A DNA stretch of 8,418 nucleotides from Christiangramia sp. (GCA_024635735.1 JAGXII010000008.1:1-8418), one strand, 5' to 3'; counted from the stretch's first letter, positions 1 to 7,216 are shown. Notes: generated by a model from the letters alone, not told the origin. Numbers and translations are program-made.

Positions 1-198
1 ATATATATCTACAAAAATCACCTCTGGCAGCAGGTCGATGTTATTTATATTTTCCTGCAAATATTTCAATGCTTCCCTGGCATCAGTATGTTGTAATACC
101 TCATTTCCGAAGTTATGCTTGCGTATCAATCGCGATGTGATATAGAGATCTATGTTGTTATCATCGATCATCATGACAGTTTCGAATTTAGGCTGCAT
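1..198 (-). CDS. Single-domain response regulator of module 2 (partial, C-terminus beyond window)
   Basis: N-terminal 66 residues of a CheY/Rcp1-like receiver. Visible are the acidic pair D12-D13 in MMIDDNNIDLY and the phosphoacceptor D64 in VIFVDIY; the switch Ser/Thr and the Lys lie beyond the left edge. It is a close paralogue of the complete regulator at 2623-3039 and by analogy should be about 134 residues with no output domain. It should take phosphate from the kinase encoded just upstream (188-2488). I chose the ATG at 198, which overlaps the kinase stop by 11 bp. The position matching the paralogue's ATG is a TTG at 210, in frame and four codons upstream, and it could still be used (23-bp overlap). 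The overlap implies co-transcription and probably coupled translation with the kinase. Family assignment is firm; the start and the downstream partner are not. Confidence 0.9.
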   Translation of the reverse strand, partial: MQPKFETVMMIDDNNIDLYITSRLIRKHNFGNEVLQHTDAREALKYLQENINNIDLLPEVIFVDIY

Positions 199-2488
199 TT
201 TCTCTTCCAATTTTTAGATTTTTTAAAGTAACAATGAAGGTGGTGCCAGCTCCTTCTTTAGATTCTACCTCAATGGTACCATTTAGTTTTTCAACGGTTT
301 TCTTGACAATGTACAAGCCAATACCCGAACTGTTTGAGTTGCCGGAAATCCTGAAAAACATATCAAAAATTTTATCCTGATGCACCTCAGAAATTCCAAT
401 GCCGTTGTCAACAATAGTTAGTTTTAATCCTTCAATCTCTGTTATAGCGGTTATTTTTACGTATCGGTCAATTTCCTCATCTGTATGATATTTTACAGCA
501 TTGGAAACGAGATTTTCTAAAATTGCATTAAAACGTCTGGAATCTGAATAAAAAGGCTGTTCATCAAGAACCTGGATATTAAAATCTATTCCTTTCGCTT
601 TCTTCATGCTGCGCAATGAATCCACAACGTCATATATGCTATTTTTGATTGGGACTTTCTCTACATCCAATTCTGTACGGTTATTTTGGGAATAGTTCAA
701 GATATTCCTGATAAAGCCATCAAGCCGGTTGACACTTGTCTTTATCATTTTCACATGCTCTAGCGTTTCCGTTTCCCGGCAGTCTTCTTCTATAAGCGAG
801 ATCAAACCCATTACAGAGCCAAGAGGTGAACGTAGATCATGAGAAGCACTGTAAACGAAGCGGTCCAGTTCTTTATTTGCTTTTATGAGTTCTTTGTTTT
901 GTTGATCAAGAAATAGCTCTACCTTTCTTGCCTCTGTTATGTCCTGGTTAATACCATGAAGACCTATCGCTTTTCCATTTTGATCAAATTGCAGTTTGGT
1001 TTTGCTGTAAACGTATTTTACCGTCCCGTCTTTCAAAAGAATACGGTGATTTTGAACGGTGTCGGTAAGAGTTTTTTGCGATTCATTAATTGTTGCCATT
1101 ACCTGCTCACGATCTTCGGGATGAACAAATGAGAAATAAGTGGAGTGGGTTTGTCGGTTTTCTGTAGGAGAAATCCCGTAAATCCGGCAGCATTCTTCAG
1201 ACCAAAAGGCTTCTCCTGTAGTAAAATCAAGTTCAAAATTACCGAGATTGGCAATTTGCTGTGCTTCCTTTAATCTAGTCTCACTTAGTTGAAGTTTCTC
1301 TTCTGCCTTTTTACTTTTTGTTACATCGTGGCACACCCCATAAACCAGGATTGGTTTGCCCTGTCGGTCACATATGAACCTGAATTTGTCCTGGATGTAT
1401 TTAGTGGTTCCATTCTTTAGAATAATACGATGATTTAAAATACTTTCTTCTAATGTTTTTTCGGCTTTCTTTATTCCTGATTTTAATTCCTCAATATCGT
1501 GGGGGTGAATGAAGGAAAGCCAGTCGGAAAAAGAAAGTCTGTGTGTTTCTTCTGGTGGAATTCCGTATATTCGGCAGGTTTCTTCTGAAAAAGATAATTC
1601 CTGCGTGATAACATTAAGCTCCCAATTTCCAAGGTGCGCAATCTGTTGTGCTTCTTTTAACTTCTTTTCACTTTGCAACAGTCTTTCTTCAGCATTCTTA
1701 CTTGTTGTGATATTGGTTACCATTGCTATATAACCTTTCAGGTTATTTTCGTGATCAAAAATTTGATTAGCACCAATCCTGGTCCATATCTCTTTTCCGG
1801 TTTTAGTGATGTACTTGAATTTTATTTGTTCGATAATCTTCTTATCTTCTAACTGTTCCAATTGAGCTGATATTCGCTTTCCTTCATTATCCATAAAAGA
1901 GAAGATTTTTTTTCCTAACATTTCTTCCCGGGAATATTCAAGAATTTCACACATTTTATCATTGACAAAGGTGGTACGGTAGTCTTTATCTACCATCCAT
2001 ATTCCTTCACGGGCCGTTTCTACTATTTGGCGATATTTCTTTTCACTCTCTTCCAGGGCTTGTTGTGCAATTCTGTTTTCAGTTATATCTTCTACAGAGT
2101 GCAGGATGTGTGTGACATTGTTATGGCCATCTTTTATTGGAATATTTTGCGCATCAAGATATATAACACGCGATTGGACATTTTGACCTACGGGAATAGT
2201 GAATTTTTGAAGTGCTAGTTTATGTGGCTGCTCTTGAGCGATTACCTGCTCCAGGGAGTTCTTTAAGTTAACGATATTATTTGCTTGGTCTTTTTCATTT
2301 TCAGGAAATGATTTTAAAATGACTTCGAAGAATCCTCTTCCTATTACCTCCTTTTCTGATGTTTGAAGTAAATCAAGGAAGGCTTTATTCACAGTAACAA
2401 TAGTGAATTTCGGGGCATCTGCCAAGAGAACTATATTCGGAGTTGGTACAAGCTGGAAAATATTGTCAATTTTGAGGGGTAGAGCCAT
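188..2488 (-). CDS. Soluble multi-PAS sensor histidine kinase (4 PAS domains), module 2
   Basis: 766 residues with no signal peptide or membrane helix, so probably cytosolic. Order: PAS1 about 5-137; PAS2 about 148-262 (S-box type, starting KKYRQIVETAREG); two PAS_3-type domains about 275-392 and 404-520, each opening IA.LGN and carrying CRIYGI and F(I/V)HP(H/E)D; a coiled linker 525-545; then the HisKA/HATPase core. The phosphoacceptor is H550 in SASHDLRSPL. The ATP lid region shows N659/N663 (ENLVSNAVKY), the G1 box DNGIGI 694-699, the F box FDMFFRI 708-714 and the G2 box SGIGLYIV 721-728. All catalytic motifs are intact. No receiver or HPt domain is fused, so phosphate should pass to the overlapping regulator at the left edge. 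It is a shorter paralogue of the kinase at 3017-6856, lacking that protein's PAS2-3 and PAS6-7. The ATG at 2488 gives an N-terminus (MALPLKIDNIF) matching the paralogue's MSLPRFDHLF. No cofactor-binding residue is recognisable, so the signal is unknown. Confidence 0.96.
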   Translation of the reverse strand: MALPLKIDNIFQLVPTPNIVLLADAPKFTIVTVNKAFLDLLQTSEKEVIGRGFFEVILKSFPENEKDQANNIVNLKNSLEQVIAQEQPHKLALQKFTIPVGQNVQSRVIYLDAQNIPIKDGHNNVTHILHSVEDITENRIAQQALEESEKKYRQIVETAREGIWMVDKDYRTTFVNDKMCEILEYSREEMLGKKIFSFMDNEGKRISAQLEQLEDKKIIEQIKFKYITKTGKEIWTRIGANQIFDHENNLKGYIAMVTNITTSKNAEERLLQSEKKLKEAQQIAHLGNWELNVITQELSFSEETCRIYGIPPEETHRLSFSDWLSFIHPHDIEELKSGIKKAEKTLEESILNHRIILKNGTTKYIQDKFRFICDRQGKPILVYGVCHDVTKSKKAEEKLQLSETRLKEAQQIANLGNFELDFTTGEAFWSEECCRIYGISPTENRQTHSTYFSFVHPEDREQVMATINESQKTLTDTVQNHRILLKDGTVKYVYSKTKLQFDQNGKAIGLHGINQDITEARKVELFLDQQNKELIKANKELDRFVYSASHDLRSPLGSVMGLISLIEEDCRETETLEHVKMIKTSVNRLDGFIRNILNYSQNNRTELDVEKVPIKNSIYDVVDSLRSMKKAKGIDFNIQVLDEQPFYSDSRRFNAILENLVSNAVKYHTDEEIDRYVKITAITEIEGLKLTIVDNGIGISEVHQDKIFDMFFRISGNSNSSGIGLYIVKKTVEKLNGTIEVESKEGAGTTFIVTLKNLKIGRENAA

Positions 2489-2622
2489 CGTACAGGTTTA
2501 AATTCAATTGCAGAAGCTATCTCCATAGCAGGTTTGTGCAAAATGAATGATTATTTGAAGGAATAGATCCTTTTTCAATATTTACAAGGTTATTTACTGG
2601 TTATAAATCATTTATGGTTCTG
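2489..2622 (-). promoter_or_regulatory. Leader of module 2, between regulator 1 and kinase 2
   Basis: A 134-bp gap separates the first regulator from the second kinase. In coding sense it ends with TTTAAACCT, 5 nt before the ATG, preceded by AATTG. The leader of kinase 1 has the same two elements in the same order, so the leader was probably duplicated with the genes. A further shared element, TTTTG..CAAA, lies about 44 nt upstream of the start. A small stem-loop (GCTAT/ATAGC, loop GGAG in the transcript) sits at 2516-2529. No GC-rich hairpin with a T-tract is present after the regulator, so readthrough from module 1 is possible. I could not place a convincing Bacteroidota -33/-7 promoter pair here; whether module 2 has its own promoter is open. 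Confidence 0.4.
2533..2542. promoter_or_regulatory. TTTGTGCAAA element upstream of kinase 2 (inverted relative to kinase 1)
   Basis: The plus strand reads TTTGTGCAAA here, 44 nt upstream of the kinase 2 ATG. Its exact reverse complement TTTGCACAAA is on the plus strand 50 nt upstream of the kinase 1 ATG. The site is nearly palindromic (TTTG..CAAA), so it could be a weak operator. It may instead be part of the core promoter, since both copies read TTTTG in the coding direction. Function is inferred only from position and conservation. Confidence 0.3.
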
Positions 2623-3039
2623 CTAAGCACAGTCCTTACTTATCTCCTCCAGGAATTTTAATGTTATTGGCTTTTCCTGAAAAGCAACTACATTTTTGTT
2701 CTTTCTGGCCAGGATGACTTCCTTGTCGTCAACCGATGAGGAAATGATATAGGCTTTACAATAATTCTTCAAGGTAGCTGACAGTTTATCGTACTCTTCC
2801 ATAAATTCAAAGCCCGACATTAGCGGCATGTAAATATCCACAAAAATCACCTTTGGTAGTTTTTCGATATTTTTTTGGTTTTCCTGTAAGTATTGCAGCG
2901 CTTCCCTGGCAGTGGAAAACTGTAGAACTTCCTGTCCGAAGTTATTTTTGCGTATTAGCCGCGATGTGATATACAGGTCTATACTGCTGTCATCGATCAT
3001 CATGACAGTTTCGAATTTAGGCTGCTTTTTCTCTTCCAT
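2623..3039 (-). CDS. Single-domain (CheY/Rcp1-like) response regulator of module 1
   Basis: 138 residues, a stand-alone receiver domain with no DNA-binding or enzymatic output. Receiver landmarks are all present: acidic pair D16-D17 (MIDDSSIDLY), phosphoacceptor D68 (VIFVDIYMP), the switch Ser in the run S100-S102 (YIISSSVDD) and the conserved K123 in QEKP. It should accept phosphate from the kinase encoded directly upstream. The two genes overlap by 23 bp in different frames, which implies co-expression in fixed ratio and probably translational coupling. The ATG at 3039 is the only plausible start because the receiver's first strand begins about ten residues later. Single-domain regulators paired with soluble PAS or phytochrome kinases (the Cph1/Rcp1 arrangement) act by protein-protein contact or in phosphorelays; which applies here cannot be seen. 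Its target is not encoded in the window. Confidence 0.95.
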   Translation of the reverse strand: MEEKKQPKFETVMMIDDSSIDLYITSRLIRKNNFGQEVLQFSTAREALQYLQENQKNIEKLPKVIFVDIYMPLMSGFEFMEEYDKLSATLKNYCKAYIISSSVDDKEVILARKNKNVVAFQEKPITLKFLEEISKDCA

Positions 3040-6000
3040 CTTTTAAATTTTTTAAAGTAACAGTAAATACAGTTCCCACTCCTTCCTTAGATTCTACATC
3101 AATGGAGCCTTTTAATTTCTCAATGGTTTCTTTGACGATATATAAACCAATACCTGAACCATTTGACTTGCCGGAAATTCTAAAAAACATATCGAATATC
3201 TTTTGCTGGTGCTCCGGAGAAATACCAATTCCATTATCGGCAATAACGAGCCTTAAATATTCCTTATCTGAGGTAGCGGCGACGTTGATATATCGTCCCG
3301 AGGTGTCTTGCGTATGGTATTTTACAGCATTTGAAATCAGATTTTCCAGGATGGCATTAAAACGCCGCGTGTCTGAATAGAAAGGTTGTTCTTCAGTAAT
3401 ACTGATGTCGAAATTGATCCCCTTTGCCCTGTTCATGGTACGCAGCGAATCTACAACTTCCTCTATCTTCTGTTTTACCGGGATTTTTTCTACCTCCAGA
3501 TCTGTCCGGTTATTCTGCGAATAACTAAGAATGTTTCTGATAAATGCATCAAGCCGGTTGACACTTGTTTTTATCATTTTTACATGCTCGAGGGTTTCCG
3601 TTTCTTCGCTGTCTTCCTCTATGAAAGAAATCAGCCCCAGAATAGAAGCCAGCGGAGAGCGTAGATCATGAGATGCACTGTATACAAACCGGTCGAGTTC
3701 TTTATTTGCTTTTAAAAGCTCCTTATTTTGTTGCTCAAGATTGCGTTCTGCTGTCTTCATTTGGGTGACATCCTGTACTGCCCCAACCATGGCTATTGGC
3801 TTTCCCTCGTGATTCCGTTCAAACCTGTACTTTGAATAGGTATGTTTGACCGTACCATCCCTTAAAATGATTCGGTTATTGATTTCAGAATCTGTTAGGG
3901 CTCTTTGTGCTTCCTCTAAGTTTGCCAGTACAGCCTCTTTATCTTCGGGGTGGATGAAGGTTAACCAATCCTCAAAACTCTGTTTATCGTTTTCTTCCAA
4001 GGGGACACCATATATCCTGCAGGTTTCATCAGACCATAAGGACACCCCGGTGGCAAAGTCAACCTCCCAACTTCCTAAATTTGCAATTTCCTGAGCTTCT
4101 TTTAGCTTGATCTCACTTTGCTTTAATCTTTCTTCGGCTTTTTTGCTTTCTGAGACATCCTGGACTATACCAAAAACCCCTTTCGGTTTTCCCTTTTCAT
4201 CAAATTCAAATTTAACTTTTGCAAAGAGGTGTTTTATTGTTCCGTCTTTCAAAATGATGCGGTGGTTATAAACCGACTCTTCTAAGGTTATCTCAGACTT
4301 TTTCATTATTGATTTTACCTCGTCCAAATCTTCGGGATGAATGAATGATAACCAAAATTCTGTAGAATGTTTGTTTTGGTCTACCGGGAGACCATAGATA
4401 CGACATGCTTCTTCAGAAAATATTTGTTCCTGGGTGGCAAAATCAAATTTCCAACTGCCAAATTGTGCTATTTTTTGAGCTTCCTTTAATCTAATTTCAC
4501 TTTGTTTTAATTTTTCTTCCCCTCTTTTGCTTTCAGTAACATCCTGCACTATACCGACAATCTCTTTCCGTTCACCTTGTTTATCCAATTCAGGCCTGAA
4601 TTTTCCCTGAATATATTTTACAGATCCATCTTTCGTGATGATACGGTGAGTATGAATCGCTCCATTCTTATGTTCCTCCCAGTTTTCCGTAACTTCCTTA
4701 AGATCTTCAGGGTGAACAAAAGATAGCCATTCTGAAATCGTATGTGAATTATCTTCCGGTTCAAGTCCGTAAACCCGACAAAGTTCATCAGAGAATGTCA
4801 CTTTTTCAGTGGCAATATCAAGGCTCCAACTGCCAAGTAGAGCTATTTCCTGGGCTTCTTTTAATTTTTTTTCACTTTGTACCAGTTTTTCTTCCGCTTT
4901 TTTGGCTTCGGTTACATCATGAGCTATTCCGTATATTCCCTTGGGTTCACCTTTATCGTCTAAAACATATTTGGCTTTTCCAAAAATATATCTCACAGAA
5001 CCATTTTTTAAGATGATTCGGTGGTTGTACGATCTTTCCTCTAATGTTTCCTCTGCTATTTTTATCTCAGCTTGCAGCCCCTCAAGGTCTTCAGGATGAA
5101 TAAATGATAACCAATCCGAAAAATTCTGTATATTTTCCTCCGGGGAAAGACCATAAATCCGACAAAGTTCATCCGAAAATCTTGCTTCCTGGCTGGCAAT
5201 ATCAAAATCCCAGCTTCCAAGATGCGCGATCTCCTGTGATTCTTTTAATCTTTTTTCATTTTGTCGCAGTTTTTCTTCTGCTTTTTTATTTTCTGTGATA
5301 TCGGTAACCATGGCTAGTTTTCCTTTGAAAACACCGTTTTCATCAAAAAGTGGATTTGAAGAAAACCTTGTCCAAATCACTTTTCCTGTTTTAGTGGTAT
5401 ATTTGAATTCTATTTGATCAAGCCTTTCTTTTTGCTTTGATGAAAGCTTTTCGGCCTGCTTCTTTCCCTCTTCATCCATAAAAGAAAAAATATTCTTTCC
5501 TATGATTTCTTCCTGGGAGTAATCAAGAATATCACACATTTTATTATTCACGAATATAAAATTGTATTCGGTGTCAAGAACCAGTATCCCTTCCTGTGCG
5601 GTTTCAACTATTTGCCGGTATTTCTTTTCACTTTTCTCCAGGGCCTGTTGTGCAGTCTTTGTGTCTGTGATATCAACCAGCATATTTACACCCCCCGTTA
5701 CTTGTCCCGATGAACCCTTAAAAGGAACGGGATAAGTCAAAACATGGCGTTTACTTCCGTTTGGTCTTTCCATAACTAATTCCTCACCGCTCATTGTTCT
5801 GCTCTCTTTCAAGCTCAAAGCCATGGGGCAGAGATTTTCCGAAAGAAAATCACCTTTTAAGTCGTACATCTTCCAGGAGCCACACCACAATTTTTCTCCA
5901 ATTTTAGGTGCTGTACCCCATAAAGCTGTGGCGGCTTTATTATAAAATAAAATACGCCCATCCAGATCGCAGGAATAAGTAGCTACTGGTAAATTTTGCA

Positions 6001-6856
6001 TGAGTTCCCAATAACGTTTTTCGCTTTCCTCTGTTCTTTTGCGAGAGGTGACTTGTTCTGTTACATCTACAGCAAAGACAAGTATACCATTTACTTCACC
6101 TTTTTCGTTTCTATAGGGTTGATAAGTGAAATTCAGATACTTGTTTATAGGCTTTTCGTTTTCATTAATATCTAATGTTACGAGAGCTTCATTAGCTGTA
6201 TAGGTTTGGCCGGTTTCGTACGTTTCATCCAGAGAATCAAAATAACCCTGTTCTTCCAATTTCGGAAATACTTCTTTTATAGATTTTCCTATGATATTGT
6301 CTTTTCCTACTAATTGTAATAAAAGAGGATTTACCATTTCGTATATATGGTGAGGCCCTTTTAAAACTGCCATAGCACAGGGGCTTTCCTCATAGAGATC
6401 TAAAAACCGTTGTTTTTGATTTTCAGATACTTTCTCTAAAATTCGTCTCTCGGTTACATCATCTACGGAGTGCAGGATGTGGGTGACCATGTTCTGATCA
6501 TCTAAAACCGGAATGCTGAGAACATCAATATATTTTGTTACAAATTCAGAACTTCCGGGTATGGATAAAAGATGTTTTTGATGCGGTATTTTATGTGGCT
6601 CTTTGGTTTCTATTACCTGCTCCAAAGATTTTTTTAAAATCGTAATATTATGTAAGGCCTGACCCTCCTGGCTATTAGGGAATGATTCAGCTATGGCTTC
6701 AAAAACACCTTTTCCTACTGTCTCCTCTTCCGAGGAATTGAATAGTTCGAGAAGGATTTTATTAGCCGCGACAATAGTGAATTCAGCATTTGGTAGAAGA
6801 ACCACACTAGGGATTGGAGAAATTTGAAATAGATGGTCAAATCTAGGTAGGGACAT
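3017..6856 (-). CDS. Soluble multi-PAS sensor histidine kinase (8 PAS domains), module 1
   Basis: 1279 residues, with no membrane helix or signal peptide. Order: PAS1 about 5-137; PAS2 about 151-266; PAS3 about 277-398 with WCGSW (C325) and CPMA (C343); PAS4 about 410-522 (S-box type); four tandem PAS_3-type units whose LGSW/FGSW starts lie at G547, G675, G800 and G928, a period of 125-128 residues, each with CR(I/V)YGL-like and F(I/V)HPED motifs; a coiled linker 1036-1055; then the kinase core. The phosphoacceptor is H1063 in SASHDLRSPL. ATP-binding motifs are N1172/N1176 (ENLISNAVKY), DNGIGI 1207-1212, FDMFFRI 1221-1227 and GSGIGLYIV 1233-1241. No receiver or HPt is fused; the overlapping single-domain regulator is the expected phosphate acceptor. 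A 766-residue paralogue lies downstream with four PAS domains fewer. The start MSLPRFDHLF matches that paralogue's N-terminus. The large PAS array suggests several inputs or long-range signal relay along coiled linkers; ligands cannot be read from the sequence. Confidence 0.96.
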   Translation of the reverse strand: MSLPRFDHLFQISPIPSVVLLPNAEFTIVAANKILLELFNSSEEETVGKGVFEAIAESFPNSQEGQALHNITILKKSLEQVIETKEPHKIPHQKHLLSIPGSSEFVTKYIDVLSIPVLDDQNMVTHILHSVDDVTERRILEKVSENQKQRFLDLYEESPCAMAVLKGPHHIYEMVNPLLLQLVGKDNIIGKSIKEVFPKLEEQGYFDSLDETYETGQTYTANEALVTLDINENEKPINKYLNFTYQPYRNEKGEVNGILVFAVDVTEQVTSRKRTEESEKRYWELMQNLPVATYSCDLDGRILFYNKAATALWGTAPKIGEKLWCGSWKMYDLKGDFLSENLCPMALSLKESRTMSGEELVMERPNGSKRHVLTYPVPFKGSSGQVTGGVNMLVDITDTKTAQQALEKSEKKYRQIVETAQEGILVLDTEYNFIFVNNKMCDILDYSQEEIIGKNIFSFMDEEGKKQAEKLSSKQKERLDQIEFKYTTKTGKVIWTRFSSNPLFDENGVFKGKLAMVTDITENKKAEEKLRQNEKRLKESQEIAHLGSWDFDIASQEARFSDELCRIYGLSPEENIQNFSDWLSFIHPEDLEGLQAEIKIAEETLEERSYNHRIILKNGSVRYIFGKAKYVLDDKGEPKGIYGIAHDVTEAKKAEEKLVQSEKKLKEAQEIALLGSWSLDIATEKVTFSDELCRVYGLEPEDNSHTISEWLSFVHPEDLKEVTENWEEHKNGAIHTHRIITKDGSVKYIQGKFRPELDKQGERKEIVGIVQDVTESKRGEEKLKQSEIRLKEAQKIAQFGSWKFDFATQEQIFSEEACRIYGLPVDQNKHSTEFWLSFIHPEDLDEVKSIMKKSEITLEESVYNHRIILKDGTIKHLFAKVKFEFDEKGKPKGVFGIVQDVSESKKAEERLKQSEIKLKEAQEIANLGSWEVDFATGVSLWSDETCRIYGVPLEENDKQSFEDWLTFIHPEDKEAVLANLEEAQRALTDSEINNRIILRDGTVKHTYSKYRFERNHEGKPIAMVGAVQDVTQMKTAERNLEQQNKELLKANKELDRFVYSASHDLRSPLASILGLISFIEEDSEETETLEHVKMIKTSVNRLDAFIRNILSYSQNNRTDLEVEKIPVKQKIEEVVDSLRTMNRAKGINFDISITEEQPFYSDTRRFNAILENLISNAVKYHTQDTSGRYINVAATSDKEYLRLVIADNGIGISPEHQQKIFDMFFRISGKSNGSGIGLYIVKETIEKLKGSIDVESKEGVGTVFTVTLKNLKDGREKAA
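3903..5294 (-). repeat. Four tandem PAS_3 coding units inside kinase 1
   Basis: Four consecutive units of about 375-384 bp encode PAS_3 domains joined by near-identical helical linkers (KAEEKL.QSE..LKEAQEIA). Protein spacing between the LGSW landmarks is 128, 125 and 128 residues. The first unit most resembles the third PAS of kinase 2, and the fourth most resembles its fourth PAS (shared WS near the start, LTD before the NHRI/NNRI strand). The two middle units have no counterpart there. Unit borders are approximate. Confidence 0.7.
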
Positions 6857-6917
6857 GATTTGTAGGTTTAAAGCAATTATTTGGGGCCACTAATATAGTT
6901 ATATAATTTGCACAAAA
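6857..6917 (-). promoter_or_regulatory. Leader of module 1 with elements shared with module 2
   Basis: In coding sense the leader contains TTTTGTGCAAA about 50 nt upstream, then AATTG, then TTTAAACCT ending 7 nt before the ATG at 6856. The last two elements recur in order in the kinase 2 leader. The first recurs with its central TG replaced by CA, which equals an inverted copy of the 10-bp core (6907-6916 here). There is no Shine-Dalgarno sequence, as is usual in Bacteroidota. TATATTAG lies between these elements and resembles the -7 consensus TAnnTTTG with one mismatch, but I see no correctly spaced -33 TTG, so no promoter is claimed. Confidence 0.4.
6892..6903. repeat. 12-bp repeat AATATAGTTATA, copy 1
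   Basis: AATATAGTTATA occurs here, within the kinase 1 leader, and again at 7063-7074 in the same orientation, where it forms part of a perfect 14-bp palindrome. The composition is strongly AT-biased, so chance repetition is quite possible. Confidence 0.3.
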
Positions 6918-7065
6918 GGCTTTTTATTCCCCCGATGGTATATAGAAGAGCTGGTTTTTTTTCGGAAAGGAACTTCTTATTCCAAAAAAAAGAAAAAAAC
7001 AAGTTTACTTAAATTTTTATTCTGGAGCAGTATCCGGAAAATATAAATCGAAGCTTCATAAAAAT

Positions 7066-7079
7066 ATAGTTATAACTAT
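7066..7079. repeat. Perfect 14-bp palindrome ATAGTTATAACTAT
   Basis: The sequence equals its own reverse complement over 14 bp. Its left half belongs to the 12-bp repeat also found at 6892-6903. It lies about 210 bp upstream of the kinase 1 start, a distance at which an operator could act, but no regulator for it is known from the window. Confidence 0.35.
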
Positions 7080-7170
7080 CTGAAAATTAGTAAACTATAT
7101 GTTATACCTGTTTTTTTATGTGGAGTGATTCAGGAATTTTCGCCATTTTACCTTTGGTTTGAGCAGCGAA

Positions 7171-7216
7171 TTTTTTTTAAAAAAAACTTTAAAATTTTAA
7201 ATGTTAAAATTTTAAC
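7171..7216. repeat. Three consecutive AT-only palindromes
   Basis: T8A8 (7171-7186), TTTAAAATTTTAAA (7188-7201) and GTTAAAATTTTAAC (7203-7216) are each perfect palindromes, with centres 16 and 15 bp apart. The core TTAAAATTTTAA is repeated exactly at 7189-7200 and 7204-7215. This could be a protein-binding array, intrinsically bent DNA, or low-complexity sequence in an AT-rich intergenic region. Confidence 0.45.

Noticed and set aside
2603..2615. ATAAATCATTTAT inverted repeat after regulator 1, as a terminator
   Set aside because: AT-only stem with a one-base loop and no T-tract; it does not support termination between the modules.
1509..5298. Several plus-strand open frames of 60-90 codons antisense to the kinases
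   Set aside because: They lie wholly within strongly conserved kinase coding sequence and recur at equivalent places in the repeated PAS units, as expected for shadow frames.
6968..6999. Possible terminator: GGAA/TTCC stem next to an A-rich tract
   Set aside because: The stem is only 4 bp and the tract is on the wrong side of the stem for a minus-strand gene; no plus-strand gene ends here.
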